A stretch of 64,000 nt of DNA from contig CM072152.1 in NCBI GenBank assembly GCA_036850595.1, positions 16,691,207-16,755,206 of the forward strand, read 5' to 3'. The notes beneath the pieces are model-generated. The model ran no database searches. It was not told where the DNA came from and worked only from the letters and a program-made list of their open reading frames with translations. Position numbers and translations under genes: made by a program. The first letter of the stretch is position 1. Each line of letters begins with the position of its first letter. This stretch comes from Rhyacichthys aspro. Its lineage: Eukaryota; Chordata; Actinopteri; Gobiiformes; Rhyacichthyidae. Shown in pieces: positions 39,201 through 50,600 of the stretch.

Positions 39201-42200
39201 TTAGATGTATTTATGGAGAGGCTTGGACACTAGGCACAGGTGAAATGTGTGAGGATTACTGTATGTGTGTCCTTATTAGTCAGTGTTTGACCTGATGTAG
39301 ACTCACCCTTACAGACCGCCCCGGGGTCTGTGATGCTCTCCTTACATACATCACACACACGTCTCTTCTTTGAGCTTCTCTCTATGAAGGTGTGCTTCTT
39401 TGTGGTGGCCAGCTGCAGACAAACAGTACATCAATTTAGATCATAATTACCTTTCACAGATTTATAAATACATGAGGTGAAAAAAAAAGTCACAATTTGA
39501 AGTTGGTAGTAACTTGGCTGTATTTCTAAAAGCCTTGTAAAGCAGAGGTCACTGTCCAGCTGCGCCAGGGTCAGTGCCCCACCAGTGTGAGCTGTACCTG
39601 AGAGCCTCAGCTTCCTCTGCTTCAAAAAACACACATCACATCCCACTGTGTTTTAAAGCATCCTGTTGGCTCATCTTTTAACTTGTCCCTATTCTGTCTC
39701 AGCGTGTGGGGCAGCAAAGCCCTGACAAAAAACAGACAGCTCCCTTAGTCACTAGCTTCCACTTCACTGTGTTTCCTGATCGAAGACAAGTTTGGTAAAG
39801 AGATGGGCAGGTGCTAGTCTTTTGGGCATGTTTTTGGAGATGCATTTTGTCCTTTTTTATTCATTTATAGCGTTGCATTGTTCCACCAGTGGCCATTCAG
39901 GCCTCATGATGAACATCTGTAAAAATACTAAATGGACGTCTGCGACAAACGAATAGGAAGATGAGTCCTGTATCCACAGAGAGTTTGGACAAGTTGTTGG
40001 CCAGCTTTTACTCATCTGGTAACACACACAAAAAACACAATGGCATGCATGTCAACCTGTCTGCTTGGTATTACATTAAATAAATCAGTTGGCTAAACAC
40101 TCACACAAACCTTACGTTGTTATGTCACATAAACAGAAACTCATAAGTCTGGGACAAATCATATAAACCTAAAGCAGGCTTCCTTCCAAAAAGCCACACA
40201 CTGTTCAGACTGTTTCATTGAATTGTTTTCACTATTGCAAGGTAGCACCACAATCCTAACAGCTGAGTAAACATAAACAGTGTGCTTCTGAGGATACAGA
40301 GATGGTCATTTAGATACTGACAAAAATATAAAACAAGAGAGTAAATATAATGAACCCATAATAGTCTGCAGATTCATATCTCTGAATGCTTAATATAAAA
40401 CTCACCCTCCATATTCTACAACTCACAGTTTGTGTCAGGCCCCTAAATGAAATTAAGCCCTGAACAAGTCTCATTCATGCGGCTGTACAAACACACAGTC
40501 TCCCTGCGGCTCAGTACATTCATGTACTTGCTGTCCTGACTCACTCATGGATTTTTTTTTTTTTTCTATTTAAAAACCAATAGTCATCTGTCCCAGCGAA
40601 CAGAAATAGGAAAATGTTTGGAGAAAGTTATGGAGACACTCTTTATAAGCAGCTCTATCTGACCGTATGAGAAACACATTAAACCATTATAAATTCTGTG
40701 AGGCGCCTGAAAACACCAGAAAGGATATGGTGTGTGCACTGTTTACTGTTTTTATTGATATAGCCTTCTGGGGACTGTAAGCTTACTTTTATTAAGTGTG
40801 TCCCCAAATGTATAGTGACAGAGGCATGTGTGTGTTTTAGAGGTGGAGGGCACAAACAAACAAACTCCACCTGCACACGTCTTTTCCTGTTAAATGACTC
40901 AATGAATTTCCCTGGTCTAGATTTTCCGAGGCACACTTTTTCCAGACAGAAGGGCCATTGAACTGAACTGTGAGACGTGAATGCGCATGCTAAAAACGGG
41001 CTCGGAAACACTTCCCGACGTAACACTAATGGTGAATGAACTATCTGACTTCTCTCCCCGAGTCGACGTGTGGGTAAAAAAGGCTGCATTCACTTAACTG
41101 CAATGCATTATAAACCAGCTGTGTGTTTCCAATGTATAATTAATCTGCTGTGTGTTGTTAGTTACGTAATATGAACGTGCATCTACAGCTGCTATTGATT
41201 CCTCATTATACAACAATGACACAAGTACTACCACCCAACTGGTAACTTTCACATTTAAATCAGTTGGTCAGAGAAAGGTTGCTTGGTATATACAGCAACC
41301 AAAACCTTTTTTTTGTTGTTGACATTAAAGAGAAAAGAAAAGAAAAAGAAAAGAGCATTTTTTATTTTTTTTTTATTTTATGTGCATTTAGGCTACAATA
41401 AATTGCAAAATGACTTCATTCATATTATCATGTTCTTGCAAATAAATTCTTCAAATAGCACAAGAATAACAATAACATCCGCAGTCCAAATGCACTGTTT
41501 CTTTGACAAGCCTTTTAGCAGCTGATTTTGCCATTACCATTATGGAAGCTCAATGCAGTATTGACAAACATCATCAGCTCTTATGGTGACCAGTTCCAGT
41601 GGTGACGGCTTTGTGAATGGGTTGAATCTAGGTCTCAGTGTATTTGTATTTGTGTGTGTGTGTGTGTGGATGAGTCCAAAGGATTTAGACAGAAACAGAG
41701 CAATGAACCTGAGGCTTTCTGAGGGCAGAGAAGTATCGCCCCCTGCGGCCTTTAACATTTGAAATGTTATTACATAACTCATGCATTATAGAGGGTTAGC
41801 TGATTGTGTTTATGTAATAGCCCAGTGAGCTGTGGTGAATGTAGGAGCATATCTATATAACCCTGCCCCAAAGTTACCTGCAGACTGCAAAGTCACACAC
41901 ACAAAATTATAAACATGAAACTCTTTAACCTAAATTTAAGAATTTCATTAATTCTTATTATAAAAACAGTCATGTTTAATTATTCCTCTGATGAACTTGA
42001 AATAAATGGCAGTATAATGAGAGACTGGATGTTTATATGAAGCAGTCGGATTGACTGAAAAAGTGCAAATTGAGCAAAGGACACCAACTGGTGGTCAGAT
42101 CATATAAATGCAGCTCAGCACAACAATATCTACTCAACTACGTACTTTGTAAGTCTTTAGTACACTGACAGATATTGCACTATTATGTTGCACATGAATG

Positions 42201-44568
42201 CATACAGTTTATATTTATATTCTATTGTTTACATGTTCATATGACACTTAACGCTTGTCTTGAATGTATTGACAGAAGTATGATGGGAAATAGCATGGGT
42301 TTGATCTGTATAATGTAAATAAAAGGTTCAGTCCAACAAATAAGGGTTAAACACACAGCATGTACATGTGAGTAATCTCAAGAGTTATATGGATGTGTAT
42401 CTTCAGAAAGCAGTACTATTAGGACTATTCTGAAGAGGGCATTTTATAAAGAGCATTTGGTTGGTTTTACGAATATCAAACCCAAATGTGTCCTCGTTGC
42501 CTGCGTTTTGAGAAGAAGGAAACTTTGGTCGTGGGGACAGTTTCTCGGCTGTGAGCACAATTCCAGTATTAAATGACTCCACCCCATTGGGTTTTTGCAG
42601 CCAATCTCTATGTCATTCTCAAGGCATCTCTGACCACTGCAGAGCCCCGGAGCACAACCATCTGTAACAAGGAAATGAAGGAACGGGTCAGGCCATGAAA
42701 GAGGCATAATGGGTTTCTTTATGATTGGGGCTGAATGATATCAGGGTCCAAACAAAAGCAGCAAGAGGGTTTTTATTTTTTATAGTGTAAATATAATTCT
42801 GTTTAAAGTAGGAACATGTTGAAGCAATTCTGATGTTGATAAAATACATAATGTCAAAACCAAATCCTAAGACATGTATCAGTTGTTAATGCCCTGTATT
42901 TTTGGATAATATCAAGTTAAATCTAATTAATGGTGTATTTTCTCATGTGGCTGGATGCACACGATATGTAAACGAGCCTGTGTGTTTAATTTGTAAAAAT
43001 ATAACCGTGAAACTAATCTCTCAGTGTAATGTAATGAATCCAGAGTCCCGGGACACACCCCTTTGGCACTAGATGTCGAGCAGCGTGAGTGTTTTTTTCA
43101 GTAACACCTCTCTCGTGATGACACACTGGAGAGCCGGAGCCGCAAAGTCACAACCTCTTGCTTTAGGAAAGGCACACAAACACACACACGACACACACAC
43201 ACAGCCAGACACACAGCGGTTGGTGTCAGAAAGGGACAGCAGCAGGTGGCTCGCCGGGGCTGTGCTCGAGTCCTGGGGGTATTTTTAACAGGGGCCTGCA
43301 CGAGTAAGAGCTGTCACTTGTAAAAGGCTCAGAATAGGCGCGGGAAGAAGACAGACCACAAACAAAATAAGGAACTGTGTGCATTTACTCAATGTACCGA
43401 CACATTTTATTTTTCTGAACTGAGGGGTCCACCCATTCAGGAGGGACATGTTATCATTATTTGGCTATGGTCAGAAACTCACAGACTGATCCACACAAAA
43501 TGGGGCTTTACGGTATCTGTAGCCTGTCCTCAAAAGTCAGTAAAACTATGTTCAAACAGATAAGTGAAGCTGGAGTATTGTGTTTTCTGTCACAAAAGTT
43601 CAAGTGTCTGGTCATTTTGTTGAGTCTGTTGTCTCTGTGACAAAGTGCGTGCCACAGAGTGATTTAGTGGGATATGTGAGATGATACACTCACATTCTGG
43701 TGTTAAACCAACACACTTTATTTTAGACTCTCTACAAGTCCTCTAAAGGCCTTACATGTTTTGAAATGCCGCTGGCTCTTATATCTGAACTTATGTGCTG
43801 TTCCTAAATAGAGGCAGCAGACAAGCAGACGGCGAGTCCAAACCGGACAGTAACCTATACCACTTCCTCTTGAACCTTGCCCCTGAGGGACATGATTAAG
43901 AGGGATCCCATGGATCATCTACTGGTGCCTGAATGTTATTTTCTCCCATATTCACTGCCTCTGATTATGCTCCATAGAAACAGTCAGTACACAAAGATAT
44001 CCCACTGACGCATATTGACTTCTGTTTGCTTTGTTCTAATAAATGTGATTTACAGCTTGCACTCCCAGCCTCTGTAGTGGCTCTAAAAAGGACCTGTAAC
44101 CCACATGTGTATCCTCTGGTATGTAAGCATGTGCAGCATGAGCTGCTGTCCCTTAAAATGCTGACAAAAACAAAGAGGAGGTTTTATTAAAGACACAAAC
44201 TTGGTCGCATACATAATTTGGAAACATGGTGGTAATTCTTCAGATTCTTTTGGTGGATGTCAATGATTAATATGTGATGAGAGCAGAACAATTAAGCAAT
44301 GTCTCCACTCATGGAAACCCATTATCCAGGGACAATGTCAGACATCAATCTAAAGCAACTGAGTGTATCTACAGAATGGATTTTGTGTTAGAGAATTAAG
44401 TGTTAGAGACATAAGCCATACTTCATTCCTCTTGTTGATCATGAGTTTATGAGTTTACCATGTGCTGTGCTGCAGTTTCTGACTTACCTCTGCGAGCTCC
44501 AGAATTTCAGGATGCACCTCAGGCTTTGCTTTTATGGGGCTTCCTCCGACCTCCTTCAGCTTCTTCAT
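22989..44568 (-). CDS. tns2: Tensin-2 (C1-PTP-C2-SH2-PTB adhesion adaptor)
   Basis: Focal-adhesion scaffold that ties integrin tails to actin and to phosphotyrosine signalling. Coding exons: 44488-44568, 39307-39412, 39136-39173, 31765-31797, 31634-31683, 31149-31332, 31011-31061, 30780-30902, 30643-30707, 30373-30456, 30164-30276, 29991-30051, 29700-29775, 28735-28864, 28213-28278, 28009-28125, 26564-27898, 25998-26124, 25101-25915, 24734-24865, 24498-24590, 24312-24389, 24039-24116, 23724-23892, 23574-23630, 23298-23327 and 22989-23133. They sum to 4437 nt, 1478 residues (human about 1409), with every phase closing. The start ATG (44566-44568) opens MKKLKEVGG. The N-terminal C1 finger is what separates TNS2 from TNS1/3/4. 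Exon ends are GT-AG throughout. Alternative 5' exons are likely in this family and are not resolved here. Confidence 0.95.
25101..27898 (-). other. tns2: tns2: long disordered Pro/Ser-rich region
   Basis: Two large exons (26564-27898, 1335 nt; 25101-25915, 815 nt) and a 127-nt exon between them encode residues about 460-1218. Composition is Pro, Ser, Thr and Gly rich with repeated SGYHT / YGSGYHSES-like tyrosine motifs, likely kinase and SH3 targets. The N-terminal end carries LDGSLYAQV, a conserved tensin peptide. Sequence is poorly conserved compared with the folded ends; boundaries are set by splice sites and phase. Confidence 0.85.
28009..31332 (-). other. tns2: tns2: phosphatase-like and C2 domain exons
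   Basis: The PTEN-like phosphatase domain (about residues 103-270) contains YDFDLTYITERII, FNLSEKR-type LNLSEKRHD and DYGWPDLHAPPLD. Its P-loop, split across the exons at 30780-30902 and 30643-30707, reads HCKGNKGKTG: the nucleophile Cys is present but the usual final Arg is Lys. The C2 domain follows (about 275-420) with FYPFLKIYQSLQLVYTSG, ALLLKGDIMV and FRVQFHTCAVHG. The architecture mirrors PTEN and human TNS2. Confidence 0.93.
31798..39135 (-). other. tns2: tns2 intron (about 7.3 kb)
   Basis: Separates the C1 exons from the 33-nt exon. It contains a (CA)n run, a purine-rich block near 35960-36120 ending in a plausible donor at 35956, and another consensus donor-like GATAG|GTAAGT at about 37215. 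A 193-codon plus-strand frame at 33262-33843 has no recognisable domain and is treated as chance. Confidence 0.7.
36206..36240. repeat. (CA)n microsatellite
   Basis: A 35-bp run of CA dinucleotides with a single A insertion near its right end, inside a tns2 intron. Confidence 0.95.
39136..39412 (-). other. tns2: tns2: C1 zinc-finger exons
   Basis: Exons 39307-39412 and 39136-39173 encode residues 28-75. The spacing is His34-X12-Cys47-X2-Cys50-X10-Cys61-X2-Cys64-X4-His69-X2-Cys72. The last ligand, Cys80 (X7 later), comes from the next exon at 31765-31797. This is the full protein-kinase-C-type C1 pattern. Human TNS2 has such a domain; TNS3 and TNS4 do not. Whether it binds diacylglycerol cannot be told from sequence. 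Confidence 0.9.
41651..41668. repeat. (TG)n microsatellite
   Basis: Nine uninterrupted TG units in the first coding intron of tns2. Confidence 0.9.
43173..43214. repeat. Imperfect (CA)n microsatellite
   Basis: CA-rich run with AAA, GA and GCCAG interruptions, within the tns2 first coding intron. Confidence 0.8.
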
Positions 44569-44700
44569 CCTGACAGAGCTTGTGCTATGAATGCAGCCCA
44601 TACTTCCAACTAGTTTGTGTTCACACAAATAGCTGATGCTTCTTAAGTGCTTTAGTCCAATAGTCCTTTAGTCCTTTAGTCCTTTAGTGTCATGTTTGGC
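44569..44700 (-). promoter_or_regulatory. tns2: tns2 5' UTR / proximal promoter candidate
   Basis: Sequence immediately upstream of the tns2 ATG. No upstream acceptor is obvious right before the ATG, so this is most simply 5' UTR of the first exon. No clear TATA or CCAAT box is visible; the transcription start is unknown. It contains an 8-bp tandem repeat (next entry). Confidence 0.35.
44651..44689. repeat. Short tandem repeat, unit TTTAGTCC
   Basis: Nearly five copies of an 8-bp unit; the second copy reads AATAGTCC, the rest are exact and the last is truncated. It sits about 85-120 bp upstream of the tns2 start codon. Confidence 0.9.
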
Positions 44701-47394
44701 CTTCTTATGTTTCTGCTTCAGCTAATGCCCTCTTAGAGACCTCTTCAACGTGCTCTTTCCTTCCAGCAACTCCTCACACCTTGGCCCTTCTCGTTCTGAC
44801 AACACATGCACCCCAGATGACTCCTATTCCCCCACCTTCCTCCCTCCTCCTACAGCCCGTTGGAGAAGTGTCACCAGGCACCGACCATCCACTCTGTGCC
44901 GGTCTCCTCTTACAGCCTGCCCTGTCCCTCTGCTCTGTGGATATCCTCAAGCATACTCTCACCACCTCTGATTTCCCTCCCCCTTTGGCCTGCCAATTCC
45001 TTCTTCTCTTCACCTCAGTCCATCTACTGTCTCATATGGCTCTCTGTCCCGCTCCACACTCACAGACCCATGTGTCTCCCTCCCTGCTGCATCAGACTCA
45101 CTTGGCTGTCTCTCTGTGGGGGAGAAGGGGGCAGCTGTTTTGGCCTGTAGAAGTCAAGCCCTTCCCCTTTTCCTTGGCTGCTCCTCAACGCCTCTCACTC
45201 TCCTCTTTCTCACAAAGGAGCGATTAGATATGACTTCCTTCAAACACGTCATCTCTCTAGACACTAACTTTGCACTAACTGCAAGGCAGGCCCACCTCTG
45301 AGGATAGGGAAACTTTTTTGTGAACTGATACCTTTTCTGACTGTCCTTAATGCAACAACATGAACCACGAGAGATCCTGTAGCAAACACATGACAGCAAC
45401 ATTCGTGTCCTGTTTTATTCCCTCGGTTGCACGCACAAAACAAAGATAGGCTCTGTGCTTACGTCTCAGATCTGCGCTGCTCTAGTTAAATTTCCTTCTG
45501 ACTGTAGCTCTCTTCTCTCTGTAGCACAGATACACAACTGTATTTCCGCCAGACAAAACACAGCTTCAAGCGGAATAGTTTTTGGGGTTGCAAGGGGAAA
45601 AATGTCCAACAATAAACTCTTTCTAAAAGTAGATTTTAGCCCCAAGTTAGATGTCACAAAGGAGTCTTTGGTTTGAAAAATGAAACAAATCTGCAGCTGG
45701 TAGCTAAATAAAGAGTCACTTAGTTTAGAGTTGTAATTAAGTTTAAGAATAAAAAGTTTGGATTTTGAAGATGTTGTCCTGCAGAATTGACTTGTTGCTG
45801 TTTCAGTAATTTTTAAAGGTTTTGCACTTAGAGAGTAAATGATTATGTCTGTAACTGCACTGCCCATATGGGAATGTTATGGCTCTATATGTACTTTATA
45901 TATATCATACGACTTGAAAACTGTGCCGATTTGACGAGATGTGTTCTTATGAGTTGGAAGTGTGTCCCATAACTCCAGAGGGCACACTGTGTCTATGATA
46001 AGATACACATTTTTCATGTCAGAGAACCCTCAAAATAACTGCAAAGCTGCATATTTATGATTACAATGATATGTATTTTCAAAATTATTACACATTACTT
46101 AAAGGAGTAAATTAAGTTCAGCATGTTAGGTTAGTGCTGGTGAGTGGGTCAGTTACACATATCTATTATATATATATTTTTTTATTAGGATGAAAGCAGT
46201 ACACAGGGTTTTGTCAGAGAAGAGGTGTTTTTAACTTGTATCAGACTAACTTTAGTCACTCATGCAAGTTAACAGCATGCACTATTGTAAGGCCCCTATG
46301 AACATTTGACACTTTCGACAATTCCCCAAGGTTGACAGGCCGCGTAAAGAGTGTTGTGTTTGAATAGACACTTGTCCAAAGCTAGAGTGTGTGTGTGGGA
46401 TGTGAGGCTCAGCAGGACCCTGACCAGCTGCCAACAGGAGCCCAGCCCTCAGCAGGAGGCCGAGACTGAAGAAACACTGGGGAGGTTTAGAGTCTCAAAG
46501 ACCACACCAAGAGGTCTGCTACTGAAGAAACATGAACTGTTCCTTTAAGTGATTTCTACAACAAAGCACTTCAATGTTTCCTCTAATATAGTTTCTTATC
46601 TGAAGATGAAGAGTTGAGTCTATTCCCAAAAAAGAGGCGGAAGATAATTGGTCTCAGCTTGAGTGCAAACGGTGTAGAATGACCACATACTATGTCAATG
46701 CACATAATGACCCCAATTTATTGAAAATTGGAAGACAAGTTTGTGTAATCTTCATATAAATCCTCACACCCTACCAAATGCAACCGCAGACTTATCCCAG
46801 ACATTTGTATTTGTGATGCGTGTATCTTGAATTCAGGAAGAGTGAATGATTGACGCAGCTGAGGAGAAGCCTTCAATGGCTGGAGACAGAGAGCATATGA
46901 GCCTTTAATTTGTGTGATATTTCATCAAAGGTGTAGAAGGAGACATTTGTACATGATTCATAGGGATTTGACTGTAATAATGGCACTTAATTACCACTGT
47001 GACAGCTGTTTGCCCTCTTATTATACAAGTCAATCCTGCAGTACTGGATCAGATATATAGTAAAGTTTTCTTGTGAAACTGTGTAAACCCGTTCAGTAAA
47101 AAAGCACATTCCAACAGTATAACTTTAGATTAGTAGCCAATATTTGAGAGTTAGTATTGGAAGACAGGATTCTTGGCTAACTTTATTTAATACATTTTCT
47201 AAGAGATTTTAAAATAGGATGTAGACTAGTTAATAAAAATTGAGTAGAAGTTATACCATTTGAGTATGAATCATGTCTATAGTCAAATAAGTCAATCAAT
47301 TGTAGATAAAATTAAACCCCATTTGTGTCGTAAACTGCAGACTCAACACATTGTTGATCCACAAATATACAAATTTGTTTCCCCACATTTTCCA
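44701..47394. other. Spacer between tns2 and eif4b
   Basis: The first 500 bp (about 44720-45250) is strikingly pyrimidine-rich on the plus strand and keeps frames of 148 and 96 codons open, but the encoded Ser/Pro/Leu-rich text matches nothing I know. The rest is AT-rich, with an (AT)n stretch near 46165-46180. No supportable gene. Confidence 0.55.
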
Positions 47395-47404
47395 TTTATT
47401 TATT
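47395..47404 (-). promoter_or_regulatory. eif4b: Polyadenylation signals of eif4b
   Basis: Two overlapping AATAAA hexamers on the minus strand, about 285 nt after the eif4b stop codon. Confidence 0.6.
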
Positions 47405-47686
47405 ACAATTAATTCAATGTTTTCCATCATTTTCCCAAGTCAGCTACTGCTTTTTTGCATTTAAAACAAGTCCAGTATGTGACTGCTGTGTAGAACCTGA
47501 ACAGTCCTGTAGGTGGGGTGGGTGGTCTGAAGGTAAAGGATAGGTTTCGAGGAGGAAAAGTGTGAAGTTCCTCCAAGGAGCTTTTTCCATGTGAGGAGAT
47601 TTTTCATAAGCTATGTGATTATTTATCTGCGTTGTCATTCCTCTCCTCTTGATGCGCTTTGTCTGCCTTGTTGTTGTTTTTTTTCT

Positions 47687-50600
47687 CTATTCATTGTCGT
47701 CTGCGTCGTCTCCTTGGTCTCCATCCATTAGCAAAGCGGCGTATTTACTGGCTGAGCTGAACTTCTGCGAATGGAAAAACAATGATCAAAAGTGGGCTCA
47801 CATGTAAAAGGAAAAGCAAATTAAAATGACTTTGTGAAGATGACAAAGACTTGTGAAACAAACACTAACGGGAGTTGGGGTTTCTTCGTATTTCTTTGGC
47901 TCTGGTGGTGGTCTGGAGTCTCGGTCTCTCCTGGTATCTTTTCTTTTAATCAGAAAGCCATTCAAATGTTAATGTCGCTGGAGTGTTCACATACAAAAGG
48001 TACCTTCAGCAATGCTCATTTTCATCACCTGAGTATTTCTCTTCATAATGACACCTAATCAAAGCCGTTTACTAAGTGGTCAGCACTCATGTAACTAGTA
48101 ACAAGCACTAATGCAGCTGTAACTATACAACACAGGCCACTCTTTGCAGATGCCCAGATGATTATGCCCCTGTCTCATTCAACACTTTTGGCTGACCTGT
48201 CTGCCTCCTTTCTTCGGTCTCTGTTGGGCCCCTCTCCTCTGCCCCGCCCTGCTCCAGGCCCTGCAGAACCCCCTCTTGCCCGTGGGGGCCCCCGGTCCCG
48301 ACGCACACCGTCAGCCTTGTTCTCATCTTAAAGGAGAAGCCAGACAGTTGAGTGAAGGGATGATGATAGAAGTAAAATGGACTACACTCATCAAACTGCA
48401 GCGTAAAAAAACACTGAGCTGGATTTAAGAAGTGTTAGTCGCTCATGAAGGGCCAAGTAAGAAGCAAGAACAGGTGAGCCATTTACTGAAACTCCCTCTG
48501 GATAGAAATCACTACACTAGAGATGCACCGCTCAACTTTTCCCTCTTTGGGAAATACCCAAATAAGAACTTCCCACTAATTGCGTTGAACTGTACCACAC
48601 CCGTTAAGTGTTGTTTGACATTGAGACTGAGGGAAAAGAAAAATCCCAATGTTACCCTGCTATGATAGGCCTCACCTTTTCCAGATCCTCTTTCATCAGC
48701 AGAGCTGGAAGTAAAAAAAAAAACAAACAGTCACTATTCATTTTACAATGAACATGTTTTTACCAACTAATTATTGTAGTATTGATGCTGTTCTTATAGG
48801 TTGTTAAAGTATGCTGCAGATCAGCAGGTTTCTTACCTGGACTTGGGAGGAGTTGAACCACTTGGAGAGATGGGCTGGCGGCCATCCCCATCATTCGAGC
48901 CTGTGCTGGCAGCACTTCTCTTGGCCCATACGTTCTCTTTAGGAGGTGGAGCAGGCATCACCTTTAGCGGCTCCTTGGAGGAGCCAGTGGATGGTGGCAG
49001 TGGGGAGACAGGGGATGAAGGTTCTCCTTCTCTACCACTGAAGACCTCATTCTCTCCAGAGCGCTCGCTATCTCGACACCGTGAGCCTGGGGCATCAAGA
49101 AATAAGTTGTAATGAGGTTTGTGGTACCTTTTGGGGGTTTTTTTAAGCAAGAGTTCTTAAGTCACACTTCACCTCTACCAGAAGTACTTCCATGATGTGA
49201 AGATTCACTTCCTGTACGAGATCGCTCAGTATGAGACTCTTCACTGCGCCAGCTTGGGTCCCTAAAAACCACAAGAGGTTATATAAATCTATTGTTTTAC
49301 CCAGATGATGCCTTAGCTTCAGTAAAGTTTGTGACCACTGACCTGTCTCGCATCTTTCGTTCGGAGCCCCGGCCTTTGTCCTCGTCTATCTGCCTTTGCA
49401 GTCGCTCCTCCTCTTTTTTCAGCCTCTCCTCAACCTCCCTCTCTTTGGCCGCTGTGTCAACTGGCTTAGCGTTACCAAAGATAGACGAAGACCTGCTGGG
49501 GGCAGGAGCTGCTGCTGCTGCTGCTGCTGCTGGGGAGGTGCCACCACTGCCTTCCTCCTCCTTAGGGACACTCCGCGGCTTTAAATTAAGTTTGGGTCTC
49601 TGCTGAGGAGCTGTGAGAAACAAAGAAAAGATGAGGGTTTATTTCTAGCAAAGCTTGTATTTAACTATTGCATGATAAACCTAAAAGAAAACCACTGCAT
49701 TGACCAAATGTAATATAGCCTCACCTCTTTCCTCACGTCTGTCATCCCGTCGATCATACCGGTCATCTCGATCAGCAAAGCGATCTCGGTCCCCATAGCG
49801 ATCGCTGCTACCCCGAGTGTCATCAAAGTCACGGCGAAAACCGCTGCCAAATGCACGGCGACTTCCTCCTCCTCCACCACGGGAGTCATAGCCTAAAACA
49901 TGATATATGTATAAGGTGTACAATGTATTTGAGATCACAGAGGTTTTCTGTAAAAACATCTCACCTCCTCTATCATAATCTCTGCGGTCCCGGTCTTCAA
50001 AGCGATCTCTACGATCTCTGTCATCATAGCGATCCCGATAACGGTCTCTTCCACCATCATAACGATCAGCATCCCTTCGTGGTGCATCTCTGTATCGGTC
50101 TGACTCATATCGGTCTCGTGATCCTTAAAAAATTGAATGGGATAAGAGGATTTTATGTATGCTAAGATTAATATAAAAAAATAATATTCTTCATATAAAC
50201 TGCATTAATAATTAGCAACAAGGTGGGAGTGAAAGCAAATTAAAGCCCGAGTTACTTTCTCCAAAGGCATCATCCCTTCTGGGAGGCCCGTCGTCAACAT
50301 CTGCACTTGGCCGAGCTCTCCAGTCACTGTCTGTCTTGTCAGGACCCATGTCGCCCATTCGCCCTCCTCTGTCTCTGCCACCCATAGGTCCATTGTCTCT
50401 CTCTACAAAGAGACAAATACAAATGTTACAACGGTGTGAATGTTACAGTGTAAACGTGTAAACACTGCATACCAAATGACACCACTTGTTAAATGAAAAC
50501 GAAAACGTTATAATTTACCTTTGTCATTGGATTGGTCTGCAATATCTACACGGATTCTCCTGTTTCCCAGGTTCTGAAAGAATACACAAAAGTGTTATAA

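Larger units (their letters stand above)
39413..44487 (-). other. tns2: tns2 first coding intron (about 5 kb)
   Basis: AT-rich intron between the MKKLKEV exon and the C1 exon. It holds two dinucleotide microsatellites (separate entries) and a CTCF-like word CGCCCCCTGCGG at 41737-41748. Minus-strand open frames at 40679-41089 and 42444-42707 are unrecognised and lack matching splice sites. Confidence 0.7.

Noticed and set aside
48360..48400. TGATGAG word on the minus strand in an eif4b intron as a box C/D snoRNA start
   Set aside because: No D box at suitable distance before the next exon and no closing stem.
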